Below are positions 8,931-17,331 of a stretch of DNA of 64,000 nt, piece after piece (position 1 is the first letter of the stretch; every line of letters begins with the position of its first letter). Both the position numbers and the translations under genes were made by a program. Source of the DNA: an uncultured Algibacter sp. (lineage in GTDB: Bacteria > Bacteroidota > Bacteroidia > Flavobacteriales > Flavobacteriaceae); assembly GCA_947502405.1 (NCBI GenBank), contig CANMZT010000005.1, positions 124,001 through 188,000 of the forward strand, written 5' to 3'. The notes under the pieces were generated by a model, which saw nothing but the letters and a program-made list of their open reading frames with translations, was not told the origin of the DNA and searched no databases.

Positions 8931-9890
8931 TTGAAAAATCAAGATAACATAGGATTTGGTACAGCAGCAATAGGCAGACCCCAATATATTAATATTAAAG
9001 AAGAAATAGGTACCGAGCCATTCTCTTTATCCAAGTTTAAAGAAAAGGGGATTAAAGTTTTAGAAGAAGCTTATAATAGTGGTGTTAGGCATTTTGATAC
9101 GGCACCAGGTTATGGAATTGCAGAAGAGATATTAGAAACATGGCTGAAAAGTAAAAACGATTCCAGTATTCAAGTTTCAACAAAATGGGGTTACACTTAT
9201 GCTGCTAACTTTAATCCTAATGCGTTGCAACACGAAATCAAGGAACACTCATTGAGTAAGTTGAATGAACAATGGGCATTTTCTAAAAATCTTTTGCCTT
9301 ACTTAAAAATTTATCAAATACATTCGGCTACCTTAGAAACTGGTGTATTGGATAATAGTGAAGTTTTAAAACGATTGCATGAGTTAAAAAAAGAAAATAA
9401 CATCATTATAGGTTTAACCACAACTGGAGAAAATCAAATAGATGTTTTAGAAAAAGGGCTATCTATTGAAATAGACAATGAAAAACTATTCCAGTCCTTT
9501 CAATGTACCTATAATATATTGGATCAAAGTATTTCTAAATACGTAAATGAATTGCAAGACTTATCAGGACATTTTATAATAAAAGAGGCTATGGCCAACG
9601 GTAGACTTATACCTAATTATAGTTTTCCTAATTATAGAAAGTTATACGATTTGATGCAACGTTTAGCTAAAAAATATAATGTGGGGGCTGATGCTATTGC
9701 GTTGCGCTATTGTATGGAGGTTTTTCCTAATGCATTGGTTTTAAGTGGAGCGAATAATAGTAATCATTTACTAGGAAATCTAAAAGCAAGTCAATTTTCG
9801 TTTACTGAATCAGAAATAGAACAACTACAGGCATTTAAAATACCCAGTATTTCATATTGGAATGAAAGAAAGCAATTGGGATGGAATTAG
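8931..9890 (+). CDS. Aldo/keto reductase family oxidoreductase, TTG start
   Basis: 319-residue TIM-barrel oxidoreductase. HFDTAPGYG (Asp and Tyr of the catalytic tetrad), STKWGY (Lys) and YQIHSAT (His) are in the family order. It should reduce aldehydes or ketones with NADPH. No ATG lies near the 5' end; the best start is TTG at 8931, 14 bp after msrA, with a purine-rich AAGGAAGAA about 25 bp upstream. It is unusual inside an Msr operon and may clear reactive carbonyls made during oxidative damage (inference). The substrate is not predictable. Confidence 0.85.
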   Translation: MKNQDNIGFGTAAIGRPQYINIKEEIGTEPFSLSKFKEKGIKVLEEAYNSGVRHFDTAPGYGIAEEILETWLKSKNDSSIQVSTKWGYTYAANFNPNALQHEIKEHSLSKLNEQWAFSKNLLPYLKIYQIHSATLETGVLDNSEVLKRLHELKKENNIIIGLTTTGENQIDVLEKGLSIEIDNEKLFQSFQCTYNILDQSISKYVNELQDLSGHFIIKEAMANGRLIPNYSFPNYRKLYDLMQRLAKKYNVGADAIALRYCMEVFPNALVLSGANNSNHLLGNLKASQFSFTESEIEQLQAFKIPSISYWNERKQLGWN

Positions 9891-9912
9891 AACTTAAATT
9901 AAGGAATTATAA

Positions 9913-10434
9913 TTGAATCATTTAAAACGGATAGGTTTTGGAGGAGGATGCCATTGGTGTACAGAAGCTGTTTTTCAATCATTGGTTGGTGTTGAAAAAG
10001 TGCAACAAGGTTGGATAGCATCGTATGAAGAAAACAATACTTTTTCTGAAGCTGTAATAATTGATTATAATCCAAAATTAATTCCTTTAGAAGTGCTTAT
10101 TGAAATCCACCTTCATACCCATAAGAGTACATCAGCACATAGTATGCGTAAAAAGTATCGTTCTGCAATTTATATTTTCAATAAAAATGAAGAGTCTCAA
10201 ACTAGAAGGATACTTGATAAATTACAATTAAAATTTAATGATAAACTTATAACACAAGTACTTTATTATTCAAAATTTAAGGCTTCGAGAGCGGAAATAA
10301 CAAATTACTATTATAAGAATCCGAAAAAACCTTTTTGTGAAACCTTTATAAACCCTAAACTGAAACTATTATTAGAAAAGTTTAACAAGTATACCAGTAA
10401 CAGAATACTACATCTAAAAGCTAACGAAATATGA
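9913..10434 (+). CDS. Divergent MsrA-like protein with GCHWC active site
   Basis: 173 residues. The N-terminus carries [13 protein letters not shown] in place of the canonical GCFWG of MsrA, so two Cys flank His-Trp. Downstream spacing ([29 protein letters not shown]) follows the MsrA fold. The likely start is TTG at 9913, preceded by AAGGA at 9901-9905. It follows a true MsrA in the same operon, so a different substrate such as free methionine sulfoxide, or altered chemistry, is likely. The MsrA relationship is clear; the activity is not established. It overlaps the next gene by 4 bp. Confidence 0.8.
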   Translation: MNHLKRIGFGGGCHWCTEAVFQSLVGVEKVQQGWIASYEENNTFSEAVIIDYNPKLIPLEVLIEIHLHTHKSTSAHSMRKKYRSAIYIFNKNEESQTRRILDKLQLKFNDKLITQVLYYSKFKASRAEITNYYYKNPKKPFCETFINPKLKLLLEKFNKYTSNRILHLKANEI

Positions 10435-11651
10435 GAACTGAAAGAATTGAAATTAAGAATAAAAAAGGATATTCGCTTGCTGCATATATAGAATTACCTG
10501 CAAATCAAAAGCCCAACTATTACGCAATTTTTGCACATTGTTTTTCTTGTAGTAGTAATTTAAATGCAACCAAAAATATATCAAGAGCTTTAACATCTCA
10601 AGGTTTTGGTGTAGTCCGATTTGATTTTACGGGCTTAGGTAGGAGCGAAGGCGAATTTGCCGAAAGTCACTTTTCTGCAAATGTTGAAGATTTGATTGCC
10701 GTTAATAACCATGTTACAGATAAATATAAAGCACCATGTTTACTAGTTGGACACTCTCTAGGAGGAGCAGCCGTAATAGTTGCAGCATCTAAATTAGATA
10801 ATATTAAAGCAGTAGCTACTATAGGAGCACCAGCAACGGTAGATCACGTAACACATCTTTTTTCGCATGCCATTCAGGAAGTTAAAGATAAAGGTGAAGT
10901 TGAGGTTAATATAGGAGGAAGACCATTTAAAATTAACCAAGAATTTGTAAATGATTTTGATAAAACTGATTTACCAGCTATAACAAAAAAGTTGCGGAAG
11001 CCAATTTTAATAATGCATGCACCATTTGATAGTATAGTTGGTATAGAAAATGCACAAGAGCTGTATCATAATGCGATGCATCCAAAGAGTTTTGTTAGCC
11101 TGCATGATGCAGATCATTTACTAAGAGAATCTAAGCACAGTGAATATGCAGGAAAAATGATTGGAGAATGGGCAAAACTCTATTTTCCTAAGTTAGAAAA
11201 CGAGATGTTAAGCACTAAGGGGGAACAATTGGTGGCTCATCTTGATTTATTAGAAAATAATTTTACTACACAACTTCAAACAAAAACGCACACCTTTATA
11301 GGAGATGAGCCAGTTAGTTTTGGTGGAGATGATTTTGGACCCTCACCCTACGAATATCTAAATGCAGCTATAGCAACATGTACAGCTATGACTTTAAAGT
11401 TATATGCAGAACGAAAAAAATGGGACTTACAAGAAGTTTATGTCTATATATCTCATGCCCGAAAGCATAGCGATGAACTGATGGTTGATGTAGAAGCACC
11501 AAGGTACTTAGACCATATTTCAAAGCAACTTAAGTTTATTGGTAATCTTGATGATAAGCAAAAGCAACGCTTAAAAGAAATTGCTTCAAAATGCCCTGTG
11601 CACAAAACAGTCGCTAGTGAAGTAGTGTTTGATACAGAGCTATTGGTTTAA
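10431..11651 (+). CDS. Alpha/beta hydrolase-OsmC fusion protein
   Basis: 406 residues with two domains. Residues 1-255 are an alpha/beta hydrolase with nucleophile Ser109 in GHSLGG, probable acid Asp200 and His229. Residues 260-406 are an OsmC/Ohr-type domain with Cys317 (ATCTAM) and Cys388 (KCPVHKTV), the peroxide-reactive pair of that family. OsmC/Ohr proteins reduce organic hydroperoxides with dithiol help. The fusion may cleave an ester and then detoxify the released peroxide, which is an inference. It overlaps the MsrA-like gene by 4 bp and is the last gene before a strong terminator. Confidence 0.92.
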   Translation: MRTERIEIKNKKGYSLAAYIELPANQKPNYYAIFAHCFSCSSNLNATKNISRALTSQGFGVVRFDFTGLGRSEGEFAESHFSANVEDLIAVNNHVTDKYKAPCLLVGHSLGGAAVIVAASKLDNIKAVATIGAPATVDHVTHLFSHAIQEVKDKGEVEVNIGGRPFKINQEFVNDFDKTDLPAITKKLRKPILIMHAPFDSIVGIENAQELYHNAMHPKSFVSLHDADHLLRESKHSEYAGKMIGEWAKLYFPKLENEMLSTKGEQLVAHLDLLENNFTTQLQTKTHTFIGDEPVSFGGDDFGPSPYEYLNAAIATCTAMTLKLYAERKKWDLQEVYVYISHARKHSDELMVDVEAPRYLDHISKQLKFIGNLDDKQKQRLKEIASKCPVHKTVASEVVFDTELLV

Positions 11652-11675
11652 ATTTTGTGAATTATATAAAAAAAT

Positions 11676-11707
11676 AAAACCCGATATTAATTAATATCGG
11701 GTTTTTT
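11676..11707. terminator. Strong hairpin terminator after the redox-repair operon
   Basis: AAAACCCGATATT and AATATCGGGTTTT form a stem of about 12 bp with a T-run on both sides, so it can work in both directions. It ends immediately at the island border, and before integration it would also have lain just downstream of tRNA-Ser. Confidence 0.9.
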
Positions 11708-11736
11708 GCGGAGAAAGAGGTAAGTGAACCTCTTTC
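11708..11736. other. Left attachment site (attL) with core inverted repeat
   Basis: GCGGAGAAAGAGG (11708-11720) matches the tRNA-Ser 3' end. GAAAGAGGT (11713-11721) and ACCTCTTTC (11728-11736) form a perfect 9-bp inverted repeat around a 6-bp centre, the layout of a tyrosine-recombinase core site. The left half is chromosomal, the right half element-derived. Confidence 0.75.
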
Positions 11737-11780
11737 GTAGTGCCTTTATTTATTACTGTTTCAGTCCTGTACCATTGTTG

Positions 11781-11799
11781 GGTCACCTAATAGGTCACC
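11781..11799. repeat. Left arm-type integrase repeat
   Basis: GGTCACCTAATAGGTCACC contains two GGTCACC heptamers 12 bp apart. It matches 18 of 19 bases with 32282-32300 near the other border, in the same orientation. This is the pattern expected for arm binding sites of an integrase or its accessory factor. Confidence 0.7.
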
Positions 11800-11827
11800 T
11801 TTATACCTTGTAGTAAAGATAAGGAAT

Positions 11828-12016
11828 TTACTTGATTAATCCTTGTACTTTACTGATTTCAAAGCCCATAAAGTCGCAAAATTCTTCGATAGTAACTAAC
11901 TGATGAGCTTCTTTGTTAAGGCGTTCTTTAATCGCTTTGATTATTGTTCTGCCATAACGCTCACTCTTTCCTGTTACCACTTGCACGTCTTTAGGGTAAA
12001 TACAGATTCTACTCAT
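11828..12016 (-). CDS. Small conserved protein at island left end, candidate directionality factor
   Basis: 62 residues, basic, with no membrane segment. It reads ICIYPKDVQVVTGKS near the start and LVTIEEFCDFMGFE near the end, a layout like the compact helix-turn-helix proteins common beside Bacteroidota mobile elements. I recognise the type but not a named family. It is the gene closest to the left attachment site and about 30 bp inside the GGTCACC arm repeats. Size and place fit an excisionase or recombination-directionality factor; this is an inference. A simple repressor is the main alternative. Confidence 0.65.
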   Translation of the reverse strand: MSRICIYPKDVQVVTGKSERYGRTIIKAIKERLNKEAHQLVTIEEFCDFMGFEISKVQGLIK

Positions 12017-12171
12017 TCACTTTAAATTTAAAATTAATACTCTAACTATACTTTATCTATACCGTTGCTATAAAGCACTTATATACAATATACGACTAAT
12101 ATCCCATTGAAAAAACTAACTAAATCGGAAGTTTTGGCAACTTATAAACACTACGGAAGCACTCTAATACA

Positions 12172-12197
12172 TTGACAGTCAATAGCTCGTATATTTG
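12172..12197 (+). promoter_or_regulatory. Promoter of the 249-residue island protein
   Basis: TTGACA at 12172 and TATATTTG at 12190-12197 match the Bacteroidota -33 and -7 elements (the latter perfectly), 28 bp before the ATG at 12226. Confidence 0.6.
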
Positions 12198-12225
12198 ATA
12201 TTCATCATCAAAAAATGTATTAGTT

Positions 12226-12975
12226 ATGGCAAAATTGAAAGGTATTATTAAGTTAGAAGGAACATTAGACAATCTAACTTTTTACAAAGCAAAAGAGGGT
12301 TATTTAGTAAAAACTAAAGGCGGTGTTTCTAAAGAGCGTATTCAAAATGACCCAGCGTTTGAACGAACTCGTGAAAACGGTTCAGAATTTGGAAGTTCTG
12401 CATCTTCTGGTAAGTTATTGAGAACAGCAGTAAGAAACTTAATGATTAGAGCAAAAGACAATCGAGTTTCAAGTCGTGTTACTCAAAAAATGACTCAAAT
12501 TAAAAACTTTGATACAACCTCTGTAAGAGGACAAAGAAATGTAGCTACAGGATTAGCAACACCAGAAGGTAAAGCCACATTAAAAGGCTTGGATTTTAAT
12601 AATAGAGCCATTTTAAGTGCTGTTTTATTTGCTCCTTTTACTGTAGATGGTGCAACTGGTGAAATTACTATTCCAAATTTAACGCCTGCAAATGATATTG
12701 CATATCCAAGTGGCGCAACACACGTAAGTTTAAGTTCGGCATTTTTAAAAATTGACTTTGATACTACAGATAACGCCATCGAATACAGTCCAATTGTAAA
12801 TATTCCGATTGATTCAACCTCTGCAACGCAAACACTAACTCCTGCAGGTGTTCCAACAGGCACAGGAAACGATATATTCGTTTTATTGGTTGAGTTCTTC
12901 CAAGAGATTAACGGTGTTCAGTATCCGCTTAAAAATGGTGCATATAACGTTTTAAATATCGTAGAAGTAGCATAA
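12226..12975 (+). CDS. Conserved Bacteroidota protein of unknown function (DUF6266-like)
   Basis: 249 residues without signal peptide or membrane helix. The N-terminal part (1-115) is basic, with KLEGTLDNLTFYKAKEG, GGVSKERIQNDPAFERTREN and an alanine/serine-rich helix that resembles a nucleic-acid- or assembly-related region. The C-terminal half (120-249) looks like an all-beta domain with many Thr, Pro and Asp. I have seen proteins of this pattern repeatedly in Flavobacteriia; DUF6266 is recalled from memory and not verified. It has its own promoter and terminator, so it is a single-gene unit inside the island and the only clearly plus-strand gene there. Confidence 0.75.
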   Translation: MAKLKGIIKLEGTLDNLTFYKAKEGYLVKTKGGVSKERIQNDPAFERTRENGSEFGSSASSGKLLRTAVRNLMIRAKDNRVSSRVTQKMTQIKNFDTTSVRGQRNVATGLATPEGKATLKGLDFNNRAILSAVLFAPFTVDGATGEITIPNLTPANDIAYPSGATHVSLSSAFLKIDFDTTDNAIEYSPIVNIPIDSTSATQTLTPAGVPTGTGNDIFVLLVEFFQEINGVQYPLKNGAYNVLNIVEVA

Positions 12976-13005
12976 AAGTTTCATTCTGACCTTTGAAGCT
13001 GAAAG

Positions 13006-13035
13006 AGTCCTATAATTTTTATTGTAGGGCTTTTT
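13006..13035 (+). terminator. Terminator after the 249-residue gene
   Basis: AGTCCTATAA and TTGTAGGGCT pair over about 10 bp with G-U wobbles, followed by TTTTTCTTTT. Confidence 0.75.
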
Positions 13036-13802
13036 CTTTTGCCATAATTTTTTTGAAGAAAAGAAAAAAGACAGCCAATGTTAAAGGTAGCCTGGATGAT
13101 GCTGTCAAGGTTTTTGGGTAAAAGTTTTTTACTCTAAAATCTTGAAACCTGTTACGATTGCTACTTAAAAAAGTTTTATTCAAAACCCGTAGGGCTTGAC
13201 CTTTACAGTATTGAGCGTTGGCTGAATGAAGCTACCTATATTTGCTTTCTTTTTTATTTTTTATGCACTTCATTTTCAAGTTTAGCTCAATCTAAAGACC
13301 TTCAATTATAGTACTATGTTTATTGATATTTGTTAACGAAATGAAACAAACAAAGACTTGAGGTAAGGAATACTTGGACTTAACGATGGTTTTGTGCAGA
13401 TGAATGAGATAACTAATATTCTAACCTATGTTATCTTAGTATTGTTCCAATATAGTTCTAAATGTGGTTATATGTTCCAATGTGAGCGTGGGATAAGCGG
13501 ATATTTTACATAATACCAGTTATAGCTACGAAAATATAAGAATACTGCGATAGCAAACCCTTGAAAGGATTTTTGCTACTATAACTTGTATTATGTAACA
13601 TAGCTTGGGTGAGTTTAGGGTTTTATGATAGAATAATAACAGAATAGCTTATTGCAGTTTGGTTTGATTTTATGAAAAGCAAAGCTGTAATATGCTATTA
13701 CCTTAAAGACAAAAAAACGCTAAACTTGTGTGGTAAGCGGAACAACACAAAAGACAGAGGATTTTGAGGTACGAAAAAACTGGGTTTTGGGTTGTGGGGA
13801 AT
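13036..13802. other. Long non-coding tract with inverted repeats
   Basis: I find no convincing gene in these 767 bp. It contains GACAGC...GCTGTC near 13070-13108, and a large inverted repeat with arms 13506-13528 and 13576-13598 (TTACATAATACcAGTTATAG type, about 21 of 23 matching). Inside that, TAGCAAA...TTTGCTA offers a competing stem. A short TTGTGT...ACACAA pair lies near 13727-13751. Such a block in a mobile element may be an origin of replication or transfer, or a structured RNA; the sequence does not decide. Confidence 0.5.
13506..13598. repeat. 93-bp inverted repeat in island non-coding tract
   Basis: 23-bp arms, two mismatches, 47-nt interior that can itself fold. No transposase is nearby, so these are not obvious IS ends. 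Confidence 0.65.
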
Positions 13803-13831
13803 AAAAAAGAGCCTTCCGAAAAAGACTCTTT
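13803..13831 (-). terminator. Terminator of the metal-resistance operon
   Basis: On the minus strand AAAGAGTC...GGCTCTTTTTT forms a hairpin with a T-run, just after the last gene of the block. Confidence 0.75.
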
Positions 13832-13840
13832 AATTATAAT

Positions 13841-14281
13841 TTAGTGGTCGTGATTTGAATGGTCATCACTTTTAGTTTCACCAGACTGATTCATCATCAT
13901 TTCGTGGTCGTATTGACAACAACCTGGTAAATCTTTATAGGCTTCTTCACTTCCTGCAACTTTTTCAGTATCATAACCTGATGCTGCGATAGCATTATGG
14001 ATTGCCATTGCATCGGTTTTTGTATCATCAAAAGACACATCAATCTTCTTTTTATCGACATCCCAATTGGCACTTGCAACACCTTCAACACCGTTAGCTG
14101 CTTTTTCGATAGTGTTTTTGCACATACCGCAATTACCTCTTACTCCAAAAGACAAGTCAGTCATTACTATATCTTTTGAAACTTCAGTAGTTGTTGTTTC
14201 TGTTTCTTTTTTGGTTTCGTTTTTACAACATGAAAAAACTACTGCTGCTATTACAGCTACACTTAAAATTACTTTCTTCAT
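13841..14281 (-). CDS. Periplasmic HMA-domain lipoprotein (metal chaperone)
   Basis: 146 residues. The N-terminus is a lipoprotein signal ending in FSCC (Cys18/19). Residues 38-105 form a heavy-metal-associated domain with the copper-binding pair Cys51 and Cys54 (NCGMCKN). The tail holds GCCQYDHEMMM and a His/Asp-rich end, giving further metal ligands. It probably buffers or hands Cu(I) to the CusCBA pump in the periplasm. It is the last gene of the minus-strand metal block, 36 bp after the CusB-like adaptor, and has a terminator behind it. Confidence 0.88.
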   Translation of the reverse strand: MKKVILSVAVIAAVVFSCCKNETKKETETTTTEVSKDIVMTDLSFGVRGNCGMCKNTIEKAANGVEGVASANWDVDKKKIDVSFDDTKTDAMAIHNAIAASGYDTEKVAGSEEAYKDLPGCCQYDHEMMMNQSGETKSDDHSNHDH

Positions 14282-14317
14282 TTTTTTAAAATTTAATTGT
14301 TATTACTTAATTTATTA

Positions 14318-16093
14318 TTATTCTATTATTTGTTTTACTTCACCACAGGTTAGCATTGCTTCGCCAAAATATGGGTTGATTACTTTTTCTTCTTTACTCA
14401 ACCAATATGCACCATTGTTGTTATCTGCCATAGGACAAAACTCTACATAGACTTTTTCGTTGACACCAAACAATTGTACTGTATTAATTAAATGTGATGA
14501 TAGGTGTTTGAAGTGGCTTCTTTGTTGCTTCAAATCTGTTGTTTTTGAGATAGAAGTAGCAGAAGATTTTATCTCTTTTGCCAATGACATCCAATGGTTA
14601 TGAGTTTTATCTTTTACTAATTTCATATCTACTTGACTCAAATTATCCAGTAAAGTATTAGCATCTTGAGATACTTTGTTTGTATTATCTTCAACTAACG
14701 CATTTTTTAAATTAATATAGCTTTCATAAACACTATTTAATTGTTGTTGAAATGCTTTAGGTACTTCCAAACGTTCTGTCATATTGGTATGGTCATTATC
14801 TTTATTTGATGCATTATTATCCATACCTAAGTGACCTTCGTGACCAGTCACTACTTTACCACCATCTTTATTCATCATAGATTTTTTGCCTTGTAATTGT
14901 GCTGCTGCATCAACTGTAAATGTTCCGTTAGTTACTATTTCATTTCCAATAAATAAACCCTCTATAACTTCATATTCATTACCCATTTGATTGCCTAATG
15001 TAACTTCACGCATTTCAAAAATTGGTTGGTCTGAATTGGTTTTTAAATAAACCACAGAGCGTTCACCTGTCCAAAGCACAGCAGATGCAGGAATCGATAA
15101 GGTTTCTTTATTTTCATTCTTAACACCATCAATATTTGCAGACACAAACATTCCTGGTTTAAATACATCATTTTTATTATTTAGTACTACACGCAGGGTT
15201 ACCGTTCTTGTTTTAGTGTTTAAAATTGGGTCAATAAAATCAACTTTCCCTTTAAATACCTTATTTGAATATGCATTGGTAGTTACAGAAACGTCTTGCC
15301 CTTTTTTAAATAAATCGATTTGATTTTCATAAACATCAAAGTTTGCCCAAACGGTATTTAGATTTGCAATTTTAAGCAATGATTGGCCTTGTTTGATATA
15401 ATCGCCTTTCTCTACTAATTTTTCGGTAACTGTTCCTGAAACCGTAGCATAAACTGGAAAGTTTTCTTTTACTTTTCCTGTAGATTCTATTTGATTGATT
15501 TGATTGTCAGAGAGTTTCCATAATTTTAATTTATTACGTACAGCTTTGTATAATGCGGGTTGAGATTCTTTTAAAGATGCTGCTGTAATTAATTCTTGTT
15601 GTGCTGCATACAATTCGGGTGAATAAATGGTTGCCAATAATTGACCTTTACGAACTTCTTCGCCTGTAAAACTGATATTCAAACGTTCTATTCTTCCTGA
15701 AAAATAACTGACTTGTACTGCATTAGCTTCTTCATTTTCAGCAATTTTACCAGATAATTTAATCGTGTTACCATCAACATTTCCTTTACCTACTATGGTT
15801 GTTTGAATATTTGCCAATGCCATAGCATTCTCCGTTAACTTGAATTGCTCTGCCAACAATCCATCACTACCACTTTCCGCAGGTATTAAATCCATCCCAC
15901 AAATTGGGCAATCGCCAGCTTCTGGTTGCATTATCTGCGGATGCATAGAACAGGTCCACATTTGATTGGTTTCTGCAACCTCATTGTGATTATGTTCTAT
16001 ATGTTCCTTTGAAGAGTTACCAAACAGTAGCCATCCTATTAAGATACCTACTGCTAATAACCCTAAATATATTATTCCCTTCTTATTCTTCAT
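14318..16093 (-). CDS. cusB: CusB-type periplasmic adaptor of heavy-metal RND efflux
   Basis: 591 residues, longer than the usual 400 or so because of added ends. After an N-terminal membrane anchor (8-25) comes a heavy-metal-binding domain with Cys48, His51, Cys62 and Cys65 (WTCSMHP and DCPICGMD). The central part is a membrane-fusion adaptor with lipoyl/barrel features (GRIERLNISFTGEEV, FKPGMFVSANIDG). The C-terminal 170 residues resemble a DUF3347 domain. It bridges the CusA pump and the CusC channel. It overlaps the DUF305 gene by 11 bp. Substrate Cu/Ag is inferred from the metal-binding domains. Confidence 0.92.
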   Translation of the reverse strand: MKNKKGIIYLGLLAVGILIGWLLFGNSSKEHIEHNHNEVAETNQMWTCSMHPQIMQPEAGDCPICGMDLIPAESGSDGLLAEQFKLTENAMALANIQTTIVGKGNVDGNTIKLSGKIAENEEANAVQVSYFSGRIERLNISFTGEEVRKGQLLATIYSPELYAAQQELITAASLKESQPALYKAVRNKLKLWKLSDNQINQIESTGKVKENFPVYATVSGTVTEKLVEKGDYIKQGQSLLKIANLNTVWANFDVYENQIDLFKKGQDVSVTTNAYSNKVFKGKVDFIDPILNTKTRTVTLRVVLNNKNDVFKPGMFVSANIDGVKNENKETLSIPASAVLWTGERSVVYLKTNSDQPIFEMREVTLGNQMGNEYEVIEGLFIGNEIVTNGTFTVDAAAQLQGKKSMMNKDGGKVVTGHEGHLGMDNNASNKDNDHTNMTERLEVPKAFQQQLNSVYESYINLKNALVEDNTNKVSQDANTLLDNLSQVDMKLVKDKTHNHWMSLAKEIKSSATSISKTTDLKQQRSHFKHLSSHLINTVQLFGVNEKVYVEFCPMADNNNGAYWLSKEEKVINPYFGEAMLTCGEVKQIIE

Positions 16094-16574
16094 TTTGCAA
16101 ACGATTAATCATAGCTTTCATTTCTTCTATTTCCTTTTTTTGTGCTTTAATAATATCCTCCGCTAATTGTTTTACTTCTGGGTCTTTTATATCTGCTCTT
16201 TCACTTGTTAAAATGGCAATAGAATGATGTGGTATCATCGCTTTCATCCAAAGTACATCACCAACTGTAGATTTTTGGTCACGTACTAATCCTAAAGCAA
16301 TAGCAAAAAGTGCTATACTTCCTATCACAATACCCATATTTTTCTTTTTGTCTTTATACATATTCTTCATAAAGAAAAACATAATTAAAGCCATTGTTGA
16401 GATACCTAAACAAACCATATAAAATCGTGTTAAACTAAACCATACGTGGTCAAATTCATAGGTGTTTAAGTACATTGTGATATACATTGCAACAAATGAT
16501 GAGCCTAACATTAAAAAGAATTTAGTGTAATTGCTCATTCCGTTTTCTTTGTTTTTGTGTTTTTGCGTGTTCAT
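16083..16574 (-). CDS. DUF305-containing membrane protein
   Basis: 163 residues. Three probable membrane helices (about 18-36, 48-68, 80-96) are followed by the DUF305 signature MIPHHSIAILTSERADIKD, which places a His pair next to an amphipathic helix. DUF305 proteins are common in copper and other metal-resistance clusters and are thought to bind metal or peroxide in the periplasm; the mechanism is not known. The gene overlaps the CusB-like gene, so co-translation is likely. Confidence 0.85.
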   Translation of the reverse strand: MNTQKHKNKENGMSNYTKFFLMLGSSFVAMYITMYLNTYEFDHVWFSLTRFYMVCLGISTMALIMFFFMKNMYKDKKKNMGIVIGSIALFAIALGLVRDQKSTVGDVLWMKAMIPHHSIAILTSERADIKDPEVKQLAEDIIKAQKKEIEEMKAMINRLQNEE

Positions 16575-16602
16575 AATATTTAATTTTAGTGGTTATAATT
16601 GT

Positions 16603-17331
16603 TTAATTAATTAACATAATACAAGCCATAACAATCATAATGGCATTTTCTATAAATGTAGCTTCTGTCATAGGCAACTTTAGAGCAGTACCTAAACAAG
16701 CACATCGTATTGACTTTTTATCCAAGAGTGTTTTTGTTACTCCAATAGTTGTAATACCTAATACAACAAGTGTTATTATTAAAGCTATATTGACTTCAAA
16801 ACGCATTAAGAACATTAATCCTAAAGCTGTTTCAATAAATGGATAAACCCAACCATAAACAGGTACTCTTTTTGCTAATGGGTCATACATTCTAAAAGAA
16901 TCAGGAAATCCTTTTAAATCTAACATCTTAAAGAAGCTAAACACGATATAGAATAAGCCCATAAAATCAAGCATAAATTCGTTCCAACTCCAATTTTTAT
17001 AATGTAATAACACACTTGCTGTTGCTATATAAAAGATGATAAGCAAAAGTGGTTTTAGCTGTTGGAATTTGCTTTTTTCTTCTACGGTTTCAGTAGCAAT
17101 TGTTGAAGATGAAAATACATTACGTTCTTGCTTTTCAGATAAAGTATATTTTTCTGGCAATGCGTTTTTTAGAGTTTCGGTTTCAATATGTTGCTTCATT
17201 GTTACTTCTGCTTCACTTTTTTCAAGGTTTACAGAAACATTTGTAACGTGTTCTAATGCGCCTAAATTCTTTTCTACGGAAGCCTTACAGTTATTGCAAG
17301 TCATTCCTGTTATTTTGTATGTATGTTTCAT
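16603..17331 (-). CDS. HMA domain fused to MauE/DoxX-like membrane domain
   Basis: 242 residues. Residues 1-66 form a heavy-metal-associated domain with Cys12 and Cys15 (GMTCNNC). Residues 95-242 contain four probable membrane helices of the MauE/DoxX type, with two Cys in the last part (IRCACLGT) that could be redox-active or metal-binding. Such fusions occur in Bacteroidota copper and mercury loci. The likely role is metal handling or thiol redox in the inner membrane. It overlaps the upstream lipoprotein gene by 4 bp. Confidence 0.85.
   Translation of the reverse strand: MKHTYKITGMTCNNCKASVEKNLGALEHVTNVSVNLEKSEAEVTMKQHIETETLKNALPEKYTLSEKQERNVFSSSTIATETVEEKSKFQQLKPLLLIIFYIATASVLLHYKNWSWNEFMLDFMGLFYIVFSFFKMLDLKGFPDSFRMYDPLAKRVPVYGWVYPFIETALGLMFLMRFEVNIALIITLVVLGITTIGVTKTLLDKKSIRCACLGTALKLPMTEATFIENAIMIVMACIMLIN

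Noticed and set aside
13506-13598. Insertion-sequence ends
   Set aside because: The arms are only 47 bp apart and no transposase, whole or broken, lies between or beside them.
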